Positions 48,741 through 56,219 of a stretch of 64,000 nucleotides of DNA are shown in pieces (position 1 is the first letter of the stretch; each line of letters begins with the position of its first letter). The DNA is from JADZAI01 sp046348585 (GTDB lineage: Bacteria > Pseudomonadota > Alphaproteobacteria > Micropepsales > Micropepsaceae): NCBI GenBank assembly GCA_046348585.1, contig JAXMDZ010000002.1, forward strand, positions 248,001-312,000. The letters are read 5' to 3'. The position numbers were made by a program, and so were the translations under genes. A model generated the notes under the pieces. That model was given only the letters and a program-made list of their open reading frames with translations. It was not told where the DNA came from and ran no database searches.

Positions 48741-49617
48741 TCAGCCCGGCGGCGTCAACGCCGCCGGGTCGAAGGGTAGAGCGCGCCGCAGAACTCGCAC
48801 TTGGCCTCGATGAGGCCTTCCAGGCGTCAATCGAATTCGGCCAGCTCCTCCGCCGTGTAGCTCTTCGGGATGTTCTCCACCCGCGCCGACGAGCAGCGGC
48901 AGCGAAGCCGATGGGCTGGGCGGCGAACACGCGCACGCCGTCCTCGTTGAAGAGGCGATAGAGCAGGTCCTCGCCGCCGAGCATCGGGTCGAGCAGTTCA
49001 TCGTCGGCGCCGACCGTATTGAGCAGCGCCCCGAAGCGCCGCCAGTCGTCGTCGTCCGGGTCGAACGGGCGATGGCCGCCCTCGCCCGCCACGCGCTGGG
49101 ATGATGCCGCCCGCCCGCCATTGCGGCGCCTCGCCGAGGGTCTGCACCTGGCCGACGACGATCTTCAGCCGGGTCGGGATCTGTTCCGACCGCTGGAAAT
49201 GGTCAGCGCCGCCTCGCTCAGCGATCCGGCCAGCTCGACGATGCCCTGATAGCGGTTGCCCTCGTCGGGGTCGATGGTGAGCGCGAACGAGCCGTTGCCG
49301 AGCAGCGGCGTCGGGCTCGGCGTCGCGTCTGGCGCTGACGAAGCTTGCGGACATGGCCGGGGGTGACGAAATCGGCGACGACCATCGTGGCGCGGCCGTC
49401 GCCCCTCGTCTGGAGCGTCAGCGTGCCCTCGAATTTCAGCGACGAGCCGAGCAGCGAGACGATGGTCAGCGCCTCGCCCGCCAGCCGCGCGGCGTCGCCG
49501 CGATAGCCGTGGCCCGAAATGACGCGCTCCGCCACCGGCCCCAGCCGCACGATGCGGCCGCGGGCTTCGGCGCCTTCGATGGCGAGGCAATGCGATGTCG
49601 TCGGCCGGGCGGGTCAC
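48741..49617 (-). CDS. hslO: Redox chaperone Hsp33, frameshifted
   Basis: About 295 residues. The GTG at 49617 (VTRPADDIALP) overlaps the argF end. Then RIVRLGPVAERVISGHGYRG-like, DAARLAGEALTIVSLLGSSL, KFEGTLTLQTRGDGRATMVV, ADFVTPGHVRK, SFALTIDPDEGNRYQGIVEL, RSEQIPTRLKIVVGQ, QWRAGGIILQRVAGEGGHRP-like, DEELLDPMLGGEDLLYRLFN, and a C-terminal redox switch: a CxC site over two frames at 48,890 and the CEFCG pair at 48,790. Oxidation releases zinc and activates holdase function. Stop TGA at 48741. Follows argF, a common alphaproteobacterial order. Confidence 0.85.
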
Positions 49618-50591
49618 GGGGTCTGAGCCTTGTTCGGGAAGGCCCTTGTTGGGGTCGGTCAGCGCCCAGACAAGGACCGCCTTCTGGGCGTGCAGGCAGT
49701 TCTCCGCCTCGTCCAGAACCGCCGAGCGGGGGCCGTCGATGATCTCGGCGCGACTTCCTCGCCGCGCTTGGCGAGCAGGCGAAGTGCATGAAGATCGCGT
49801 CCTTGCCGGCGGCGTCCATGAGCCTTGAGTCGACCTGATAGGGACGCAGCAGATTGTGGCGATACTCGCGGTCGCTGTCGCCCATCGAGACCCAGCAATC
49901 GGTGATGACGCAATCGGCGGCGTCGACCGCTTCGTAGGGGTCGGTAGTCAGCGTCAGATCGGCCTTCTCGCGGGCCGCCCAGTCGAGGATCTCGCGGCCC
50001 GGCGCGAGCTGTTCGGGCGTCGCGATCTTCAGCTTCACGTCCAGCCGGGCGGCGGCGATGGATCCACGAGGTCAGCACGTTGTTGGCGTCGCCCGTCCAG
50101 GCGACCGTGCGGCCGCGGATCGAGCCCAACCGCTCCTCGAAGGTCTGGATGTCGGCCAGCACACCTGGCAGGGATGCGACTTCCAGGTAGAGCCGTTGAT
50201 GACCGGCACGCTGGCGTACTGGGCAAGCTCGCTCAGCTCCAGATGGCTCAACATGCGGATCATGATGGCGTCGACATAGCGCGACATGGCCGCGCCCATG
50301 TCGGCGATCGACTCGCGCTGGCCGAGTTCGATTTCGTCGCCGAGACGATCAGCACATGAAGCGCCCAGTTCGTTGATGCCGACGTCGAACGACATGCGGG
50401 TGCGCAGCGAGGGGCTGCTGGAAGACCAGCGCGATCTTGCGGCCGAGCAGCGGCAGGTAGTCGCCGAGGTCGCCCTTGCGGTGGCGGGCCTTCAGCGCCT
50501 TGGCGCTGGCCAGGAAGAGCCTCGATCTCGGCGGTCGAGAAATCGGCGAGGTCGAAAAATGCCTGGGCTTGCCGCCCGCTTGGCCGGTCAT
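49615..50591 (-). CDS. argF: Ornithine carbamoyltransferase, frameshifted
   Basis: Makes citrulline from ornithine and carbamoyl phosphate; about 320 residues. Start MTGQAGGKPRHFFDLADFST; then LKARHRKGDLGDYLPLLGRK, the carbamoyl-phosphate STRTR-type loop (damaged, readable as FQQPSLRTRMSFDVGINELG), GQRESIADMGAAMSRYVDAI, SVPVINGLTWKSHPCQVLAD-like (HPCQ), GRTVAWTGDANNVLTSWIHA, ADCVITDCWVSMGD and FMHCLLAKRGEEV-like sequence, ending NCLHAQKAVLVWALTDPNKG. The ATG overlaps the argD stop (ATGA), and the gene ends in the hslO start. Confidence 0.88.
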
Positions 50592-51771
50592 GCGGCTGCG
50601 TCCTGTTTTCTGGCGATGGCGGCGCAGGCGGCGGCGATCGCCGCGGTCGCCTCGGCGATTTCGGCGTCGCCCGCGACGAGCGGCGGGATGATCCGCACGA
50701 CATTGTCGCCGGCGCCGACGGTCAGCAGATGCTGCTCGCGCAGCGCGCACGAACTCGGTGTTGGGAATGCGCATCTTGAGGCCGAGCAGCAGACCTTGCC
50801 GCGCACCTCCTCGATGAGGGCGGGATATTCGTCCCTTCAGCATGGCGAGCTGCTGCTTGAGGCGCAGCGAAACCGCCTGCATGTTCGAGGAAACCCGGCT
50901 CCAGCACCGCGTCGAGCACTGCGTTGCCGACCGCCATGGCGAGCGGGTTGCCGCCGAGAAGGTGCTGCCATGCGTGCCGGCGGTCATGCCGGCGGCGGCG
51001 CGGCTCGGTGGCGAGGCACGCCCATCGGAAGGCGCCGCCGATGCCTTTGGCGATCGCCATGATGTCGGGCGCTGGCGCCGGTCCATTCATAGGCGAAGAG
51101 CTTGCCGGTGCGCCCGACGCCGGTCTGCACCTCGTCAAAGATGAGGACGGAGATCGTTGGCGTCGCAGATTTGGCGCAGCGCCCGCAGGAACTCCGGCGC
51201 CGCATTGCGCACCCCGCCCTCGCCCTGGATCGGCTCGATCAGGATGCCGGCGGTCTCGGGCCCCACCATCGCCTTCGCGACTCCAGATCGCCGAGCGGAA
51301 CCTGGTCGAAGCCTTCGACCTTGGGGCCGAAGCCTTCCAGGTATTTCGCCTGGCCGCCGGCCGCGATGGTCGCCAGCGTGCGGCGTGGAAAGCGCCCTCG
51401 AAGGTCACGATGCGGAAGCGTTCCGGCCGCCCTTCGTGGCTCTGGGCTGCGCGCGCCATCTTGATCGCGCATTCCAGCGCCTCGGCCCCGGAATTGGTGA
51501 AGAAGACCGTGTCGGCGAAGGTCGCGGCGACCGAACGCTCGGCGAGCCGCTCGCCCGCCGGAATGCGGTAGAGATTGGAGGTGTGCCACAGCTTGCCGGC
51601 CTGCTCGGCGAGCGCCGCCGCCAGCCGCGGATGGGCGTGGCCCAGCACGTTCACCGCGATGCCCGCCCGAAGTCCAGATATCGCTGGCCGTCCGCGGCGA
51701 ACAGATAGCAACCCTCGCCCCGCTCGAAGGCGAGGTCGGCGCGCATAGGTCGGCAGAACCGGGGTGATCAC
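50588..51771 (-). CDS. argD: Acetylornithine aminotransferase, frameshifted
   Basis: PLP enzyme of arginine (and possibly lysine) synthesis, about 393 residues. GTG start at 51771 reads VITPVLPTYAR; then FGAGIAVNVLGHAHPRLAAA, KLWHTSNLYRIPAGERLAER, FTNSGAEALECAIKMARAAQ, RFRIVTFEGAFHGRT, LLIFDEVQTGVGRTGKLFAY, the PLP-lysine region IMAIAKGIGGAFPMGV-like, and GLLLGLKMRIPNTEFVRALR, ending ARKQDAAA. Its TGA overlaps the argF ATG. The promoter region is the 303-base gap shared with gcrA. Confidence 0.88.
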
Positions 51772-51876
51772 GGCAGTCGCTTTCGGCTGGAAACGGCACC
51801 AAATCGGAGGGCAGGGAAATACGGGATTTGCGCCGCGATGCGAGGCAGTTTTGCCGTCCGGAGTGGGGAGCCTTGC

Positions 51877-52049
51877 GATTCTCCGTGTACGGAAAGCCGC
51901 CGAAACGGCTCGAAAGACGGCCTGATTCGCGGGGAATGTTCCGCAACTGGGCGGGCCTTAACGAACTGGCATGCCACCCCGGCCTTCATGGTCCATATTT
52001 GGTATGCGGTTGGGGTGACGGGAAGCGCCGACACAACCGCTAGGGAATC
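51877..52049. promoter_or_regulatory. Cluster of three GANTC (CcrM) sites in the argD/gcrA intergenic region
   Basis: GATTC at 51877-51881, GATTC at 51924-51928 and GAATC at 52045-52049, the last 26 bases before the gcrA start. The gap (51772-52074) is the most AT-rich stretch of the second block. GANTC is the CcrM methylation site, and GcrA itself activates promoters carrying methylated GANTC, so autoregulation or cell-cycle control is possible (inference). Confidence 0.55.
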
Positions 52050-52074
52050 ATTTCTCAAAATCGAAGGGGACGGC

Positions 52075-52543
52075 ATGTCCTGGACAGACGAACGGATCGA
52101 GCGTCTGAAGCAGATGTGGGGCGAGGGCCTGAGCGCCAGCCAGATCGCGCGGGCGCTCGGCGAAGTCACGCGCAATGCGGTGATCGGCCAGGTGCACCGG
52201 CTCGGCCTCGCCGGGCGGGCGACGGCGCCCAGGTCGAACGTCCCCGTCCCGCGCCGCAGCCCAGGCTGCACGCGCCGCGGGTCGCCGCCATGCGGGCCGA
52301 GCCGGTGGTCGAGGAGCCTCTGGAGCCGATGCCCGAGAATGCGGTGACGGTGGTCGATCTGTCTGCTTCGGTCTGCCGCTGGCCGATCGGCGATCCGGCG
52401 ACCGCCGATTTCCGCTTCTGCGGCCGCAAGACAAGGCCGGCGCGCCCTATTGCGAGGCCCATGTCCGCATGGCCTACCAGCCCGCGCAGAGCCGCCGCGA
52501 CCGCGACCGCGAACTGGCCCGCCGGAAGCTGAATTTCGGCTGA
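52075..52543 (+). CDS. gcrA: Cell-cycle regulator GcrA, frameshifted
   Basis: About 155 residues. N-terminal HTH is clean: MSWTDERIERLKQMWGEGLS, ASQIARALGEVTRNAVIGQV, HRLGLAGRAT. A Pro-rich linker follows with a frame change, then the sigma-70-interacting C-terminal part: VTVVDLSASVCRWPIGDPAT, FRFCGRKT, and CEAHVRMAYQPAQSRRDRDR in another frame, ending RKLNFG with TGA at 52541. GcrA binds RNA polymerase sigma-70 and activates promoters with methylated GANTC. Divergent from argD; three GANTC sites lie in its upstream region. Last gene of the second low-quality block. Confidence 0.92.
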
Positions 52544-52564
52544 TCCGCCTTTCGGGCGGCGAAC

Positions 52565-53290
52565 CTAGCCTGCGGCGCGGGCGGGTTCGTCGGCCTTGAG
52601 GGACTCGTCCAGCGAATAGCCGGCCGAGCGCACCGTGCGGATCGGGTCGCGCTCGCCATTGGCGATCAGCGCCTTGCGCAGACGCCCGATATGCACATCG
52701 ACCGTGCGCGCCTCGACATAGACGTCCGAACCCCACACCGCGTCCAGCAGCTGCTCGCGGCTGAAGACCCGGCCGGGATGCTGGATCAGGTGATCGAGCA
52801 GCTTGTATTCGGTCGGCCCCAGGTGGATTTCGCGCGCCCCGCGGCGGACGCGGCGGGCGACGCGATCGATGGCGATGTCGCCGAAGGTCGCCGTCTCCTC
52901 GGCGAGGGCCGGGCGGATGCGGCGCAGCACGGCGCGGATGCGGGCCGACATCTCGGTCACCGAAAACGGCTTGACCACATAGTCGTCGGCGCCGGTGTCG
53001 AGGCCGCGGATGCGGTCGGATTCCTCGCCCCGGGCGGTCAGCATGATGATCGGCGTGTTGCGCGTCTCCGAACGGGTGCGCAGGCGGCGGCAGACCTCGA
53101 TGCCCGACAGATTGGGCAGCGCCCAGTCGAGCAGGATCAGGTCCGGCGTCTCCTCGGCGGCGACGATCAGCGCCTCCTCGCCGTCACGCGCCTCGACGAT
53201 GCGATAGCCTTCGCGCTCCAGATTGTAGCGCAGCATGGCGATGATCGCGGCCTCATCCTCGACGATCAGGATGGTGGGTTTGGCGGACAT
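52565..53290 (-). CDS. phoB: Phosphate regulon response regulator PhoB
   Basis: 241 residues, OmpR/PhoB class. Receiver domain with ILIVEDEAAIIAMLRYNLER, the phospho-Asp in LILLDWALPNLSGIEVCRRL, TARGEESDRIRGLDTGADDY and KPF; C-terminal winged helix with LGPTEYKLLDHLIQHPGRVF, SREQLLDAVWGSDVYVEART, VDVHIGRLRKAL. The DWALPNLSG form is diagnostic of PhoB within the class. Downstream of phoU by 12 bases, same strand. Activates phosphate-starvation genes through Pho boxes. Confidence 0.95.
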   Translation of the reverse strand: MSAKPTILIVEDEAAIIAMLRYNLEREGYRIVEARDGEEALIVAAEETPDLILLDWALPNLSGIEVCRRLRTRSETRNTPIIMLTARGEESDRIRGLDTGADDYVVKPFSVTEMSARIRAVLRRIRPALAEETATFGDIAIDRVARRVRRGAREIHLGPTEYKLLDHLIQHPGRVFSREQLLDAVWGSDVYVEARTVDVHIGRLRKALIANGERDPIRTVRSAGYSLDESLKADEPARAAG

Positions 53291-53302
53291 CGCAGTTCGA
53301 TC

Positions 53303-54031
53303 CTAAGGCGCGGACTCGTAGGGGACGGCCGTGGTGCTGGTCTCGTCGCCCTTGGGGCGATCTTCGCCCAGAAAGGTGCCGCCAGCCAGATAGGCCACTT
53401 GTTCGGCGATGTTGGTGGCGTGGTCGCCGACCCGTTCGAGGTTCTTGGCGACGAACAGAAGATGCGTCGCCAGCGAGATCGTGCGCGGGTCTTCCATCAT
53501 GTAGGTCAGCAATTCGCGGAACAGCGAATTGTAGAGTTCGTCGATCTCCTCGTCGCGGCGCCAGACCGCCTCGGCGGCGGCGACATCGCGGGCGGCATAG
53601 GCGTCGAGCACGGCCTTGAGCTGGGAGAGGCACTCGCGGCCCATGCGGACCAGGCCCTGCGTGAGGCGCAGCGGCTGTTCGCGGTTGAGCACCAGCGCCC
53701 GCTTGGCGAGGTTCTTGGCGAGATCGCCGATGCGCTCCAGCTCGTTGGCGATGCGCAGGGCCGAGACGGTCAGACGGAGATCGACGCCGACCGGCTGGCG
53801 CAGCGCCAGGATCTTCACCGCCTCGCCCTCGATCTGGCGTTCGAAATCGTCGATGCGCCGGTCGGTCGCGATGGTCCGGTCGGCGAGCGGAGAGTCCCGC
53901 CGCGCCACGGCGTCGATCGCGCCCTGGAGCACGGCTTCGACGACCCCGCCCATCTGGGCGACGTGAGTGGACAGCGTTTCGAGTTCGCCCTCGAAGGATT
54001 TGACGAGATGTTCCGGCACGGCCGCCCCCAC
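53303..54031 (-). CDS. phoU: Phosphate transport regulator PhoU
   Basis: 242 residues, two three-helix PhoU repeats: LVKSFEGELETLSTHVAQMG, RIDDFERQIEGEAVKILALR, LRLTVSALRIANELERIGDL (ExxxD metal motif), and in the second repeat DEEIDELYNSLFRELLTYMM and LLFVAKNLERVGDHATNIAE. Negative regulator linking PstSCAB to PhoR; those transporter genes are absent between phoR and phoU here. The GTG at 54031 is the only in-frame start giving the normal length. A Pho-box-like sequence lies about 50 bases upstream. Confidence 0.94.
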   Translation of the reverse strand: MGAAVPEHLVKSFEGELETLSTHVAQMGGVVEAVLQGAIDAVARRDSPLADRTIATDRRIDDFERQIEGEAVKILALRQPVGVDLRLTVSALRIANELERIGDLAKNLAKRALVLNREQPLRLTQGLVRMGRECLSQLKAVLDAYAARDVAAAEAVWRRDEEIDELYNSLFRELLTYMMEDPRTISLATHLLFVAKNLERVGDHATNIAEQVAYLAGGTFLGEDRPKGDETSTTAVPYESAP

Positions 54032-54081
54032 ATGGTTGAGCCGCTCTTACGGCCCGGACTGTGCGCCTATGTAACGGATAT

Positions 54082-54099
54082 ATGACAGTTTTATGAAGT
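54082..54099 (-). promoter_or_regulatory. Putative Pho box before phoU
   Basis: On the minus strand ACTTCAT-AAAA-CTGTCAT, two 7-base half-sites 11 bases apart; consensus is CTGTCAT-A/T4-CTGTCAT. The downstream half is perfect, the upstream keeps TCAT. A TACATA sequence 8 bases on could be the -10. It overlaps the phoR stop codon (54091-54093), implying a PhoB-driven internal promoter for phoU-phoB. Confidence 0.6.
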
Positions 54100-55257
54100 C
54101 GCACGGGCCGGGAGGACAACCGTGAAGCGGCTGCCCTGCCCCGGTTCGCTCTCGACCTCCAGCCGGCCGCGATGGCGGTTGAGGATATGCTTGACGATGG
54201 CGAGCCCGAGGCCCGTTCCGCCCCGTTCCCGGCTGGTCTTGGCGTCCACCCGGTAGAAGCGTTCGGTCAGGCGCGGCAGGTGCTCGCGGGCGATGCCGGG
54301 GCCGCGATCGGCTACGGTGAGGCGCAGGACCGGGCCGGACGGCTCCTGCCCGGGCGCGATCCGCACCGTGATGTCGCCGCCCTCCGCGCCGTATTTGACC
54401 GCGTTGTCGATGAGGTTCTGCACCACCTGGATCAGCTCGTCGCGCTCGCCGGCGACCGGCGGCAGCGGCCCCTCGACGACGATCGGCACGCGCACGCCGG
54501 CGCGGGCGAGCTGCGGCTGCACGGCATCGACGACGTCATGGGCGATGGCCGCGAGGTCGGCCTTGCCGGTGGGCGGGACGTGCTCGTTCAGCTCGATGCG
54601 CGACAGCGACAGCAGATCGTCCACCAGGCGGCGCATCCGGTCGGCCTGGGTCTGCATGATCTCCAGGAAGCGGCCCTGCGCTTCCGGATCGTCGCGGGCT
54701 GGACCTCTGATCGTCTCGATGAAGCCCGCGAGGCTGGTCAGCGGGGTGCGCAGTTCGTGGCTGGCGTTGGCGACGAAGTCGGCCCGCATCCGCTCGACCC
54801 GGGTGATGGCTGTCGTGTCGCGCAGCAGGACGAGGGCGTGAACCGCGAAGCCGGCGGCATGGACGGCCGCGATATGCGCCTCGATGGTGCGCTCGACCGG
54901 CACCGGCAAGGTGTATTCGATATCCTCGGCGGGACCGGCGGCGACGACGCGCTCGATCGCCTGCAGGACGGCGGGAACGCGGAACGAGGCGACGAGCGGC
55001 TTGCCCTCGACCGCGCCGGTCAGTTCGCCGGCGGCGTCGTTGCGCATGACGACGCGCCCCGCGGCGTCGACCACGAGGCAGGCGTCGGGCAGCGCCGCCA
55101 GCGCATGGCGCAGCAGATCGAGCGTCGGACGCACGCCGCCCGCGCCGCCGCCCTCGACCACCGTCCGCGCGCTGCGCCGCCGCCCGACGCCGAAGCCGAG
55201 CAGCGCCGCCGCAGCCAGGGCGGCCAGAGAGACGACGGTGATCGCGGCGGCGTCCAT
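54091..55257 (-). CDS. phoR: Phosphate regulon sensor histidine kinase PhoR
   Basis: 388 residues. One N-terminal transmembrane segment (AITVVSLAALAAAALLGFGV), a PAS domain (ALPDACLVVDAAGRVVMRND), HisKA with phospho-His in NASHELRTPLTSLAGFIETI, and HATPase motifs LIDNAVKYGAEG, VADRGPGIA, GGTGLGLAIVKHILNRHRG. The single membrane anchor with cytoplasmic PAS is typical of PhoR, which senses phosphate through the Pst/PhoU complex. Start at 55257, 8 bases after the dienelactone hydrolase stop; phoU follows 59 bases later. Confidence 0.92.
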   Translation of the reverse strand: MDAAAITVVSLAALAAAALLGFGVGRRRSARTVVEGGGAGGVRPTLDLLRHALAALPDACLVVDAAGRVVMRNDAAGELTGAVEGKPLVASFRVPAVLQAIERVVAAGPAEDIEYTLPVPVERTIEAHIAAVHAAGFAVHALVLLRDTTAITRVERMRADFVANASHELRTPLTSLAGFIETIRGPARDDPEAQGRFLEIMQTQADRMRRLVDDLLSLSRIELNEHVPPTGKADLAAIAHDVVDAVQPQLARAGVRVPIVVEGPLPPVAGERDELIQVVQNLIDNAVKYGAEGGDITVRIAPGQEPSGPVLRLTVADRGPGIAREHLPRLTERFYRVDAKTSRERGGTGLGLAIVKHILNRHRGRLEVESEPGQGSRFTVVLPARATS

Positions 55258-55265
55258 GCGATTGC

Positions 55266-56099
55266 CTAGGCGGCGCCGTTGGCGGCGAACCAGGCCAGCA
55301 TCCGCGCCCAGGCGTCGGCGGCGGCGGCGGGCGTGTAGCTCGGCCGGTAGTCGGCGTTGAAGCCGTGCGGCGCGTCCGGATAGACGACGATCTGGGAGCG
55401 CGACCCGGCGGCGGCGAGCGCCGCCTTCATGCGCTCGACCATCTCGAGCGGAATGCCGCTGTCGCGCCCGCCATAGAGGCCGAGCACAGGGGCCTTGAGG
55501 TCGGCCGCCACGTCGATGGGGTGTCTGGGCCGCAGGGCGTTGCGCTCGCCGTCCAGCACGCCGTACCAGGCCGCGCCCGCCTTCAGCGCGGCGTTGTGGG
55601 CGGCATAGAGCCAGACGATCCGTCCGCCCCAGCAGAAGCCGGTGACGGCGAGCCGCGCCGCATCGGCCCCTTCCGCCCCGGCGAAGGCGGCGGCGGCGTC
55701 GAGATCGGACATGACCTGTTCGTCCGGCACCTTGGCGACGATTTCGGCCAGCAGCCTGTCGATCTCGGTATAGGCGGCCGGATCGCCCTGGCGCGCATAG
55801 AGCGCGGGCGCGATCGCGTAGTAGCCTGCCCGCGCGAGGCGGCGGCAGAGATCCTTGATGTGCTCGTGGACGCCGAAGATCTCCTGCGTGACCAGCACGA
55901 CGGCCTCGGCGCTCCCGCCGGCCGGGCGGGCGCGATAGGCCGGGATCGTTCCGTCGGCGACCGGCACCATGACCTCGGCGACGTCGAGCCCGTCCGCCGG
56001 CGTCGAAATGGCGGTCGCCGCGACCGGCGAGACGGCGGCGGCGAATCCGGCGCCCAGCGCCGTGATGGCGAAAGTGCGGCGGCTGACGACAAGGGTCAT
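55266..56099 (-). CDS. Dienelactone hydrolase family protein with Tat-type signal
   Basis: 277 residues. N-terminus SRRTFAITALGAGFAAAV carries an SRRTF twin-arginine motif and hydrophobic stretch, so export by Tat is likely. The alpha/beta-hydrolase core has VVLVTQEIFGVHEHIKDLCR, nucleophile Cys in VTGFCWGGRIVWLYAA (GxCxGG), the acid Asp in VLGLYGGRDSGIP and the His in YPDAPHGFNADYRPSY, as in carboxymethylenebutenolidase. An exported form suggests a broader esterase role. Upstream of phoR by 8 bases and possibly co-transcribed. Confidence 0.9.
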   Translation of the reverse strand: MTLVVSRRTFAITALGAGFAAAVSPVAATAISTPADGLDVAEVMVPVADGTIPAYRARPAGGSAEAVVLVTQEIFGVHEHIKDLCRRLARAGYYAIAPALYARQGDPAAYTEIDRLLAEIVAKVPDEQVMSDLDAAAAFAGAEGADAARLAVTGFCWGGRIVWLYAAHNAALKAGAAWYGVLDGERNALRPRHPIDVAADLKAPVLGLYGGRDSGIPLEMVERMKAALAAAGSRSQIVVYPDAPHGFNADYRPSYTPAAAADAWARMLAWFAANGAA

Positions 56100-56151
56100 G
56101 GCGTCTCTCCCTGCATCCCCGGACCGGAGCCGTCCCTCCCGCCCTGCGAAA

Positions 56152-56179
56152 GAGGCGGGCGGATCGCTCCGCCCGCCTC
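56152..56179 (-). terminator. Hairpin terminator downstream of the CVNH-repeat gene
   Basis: Perfect 12-bp stem GAGGCGGGCGGA / TCCGCCCGCCTC with TCGC loop, followed on the minus strand by TTTC. It lies 40 bases after the stop of the large minus-strand gene and 52 bases before the dienelactone hydrolase start. Confidence 0.75.
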
Positions 56180-56219
56180 CGTTAGTCCCAACCGGCCCGC
56201 CGGATCAACCGCGCCGCTG

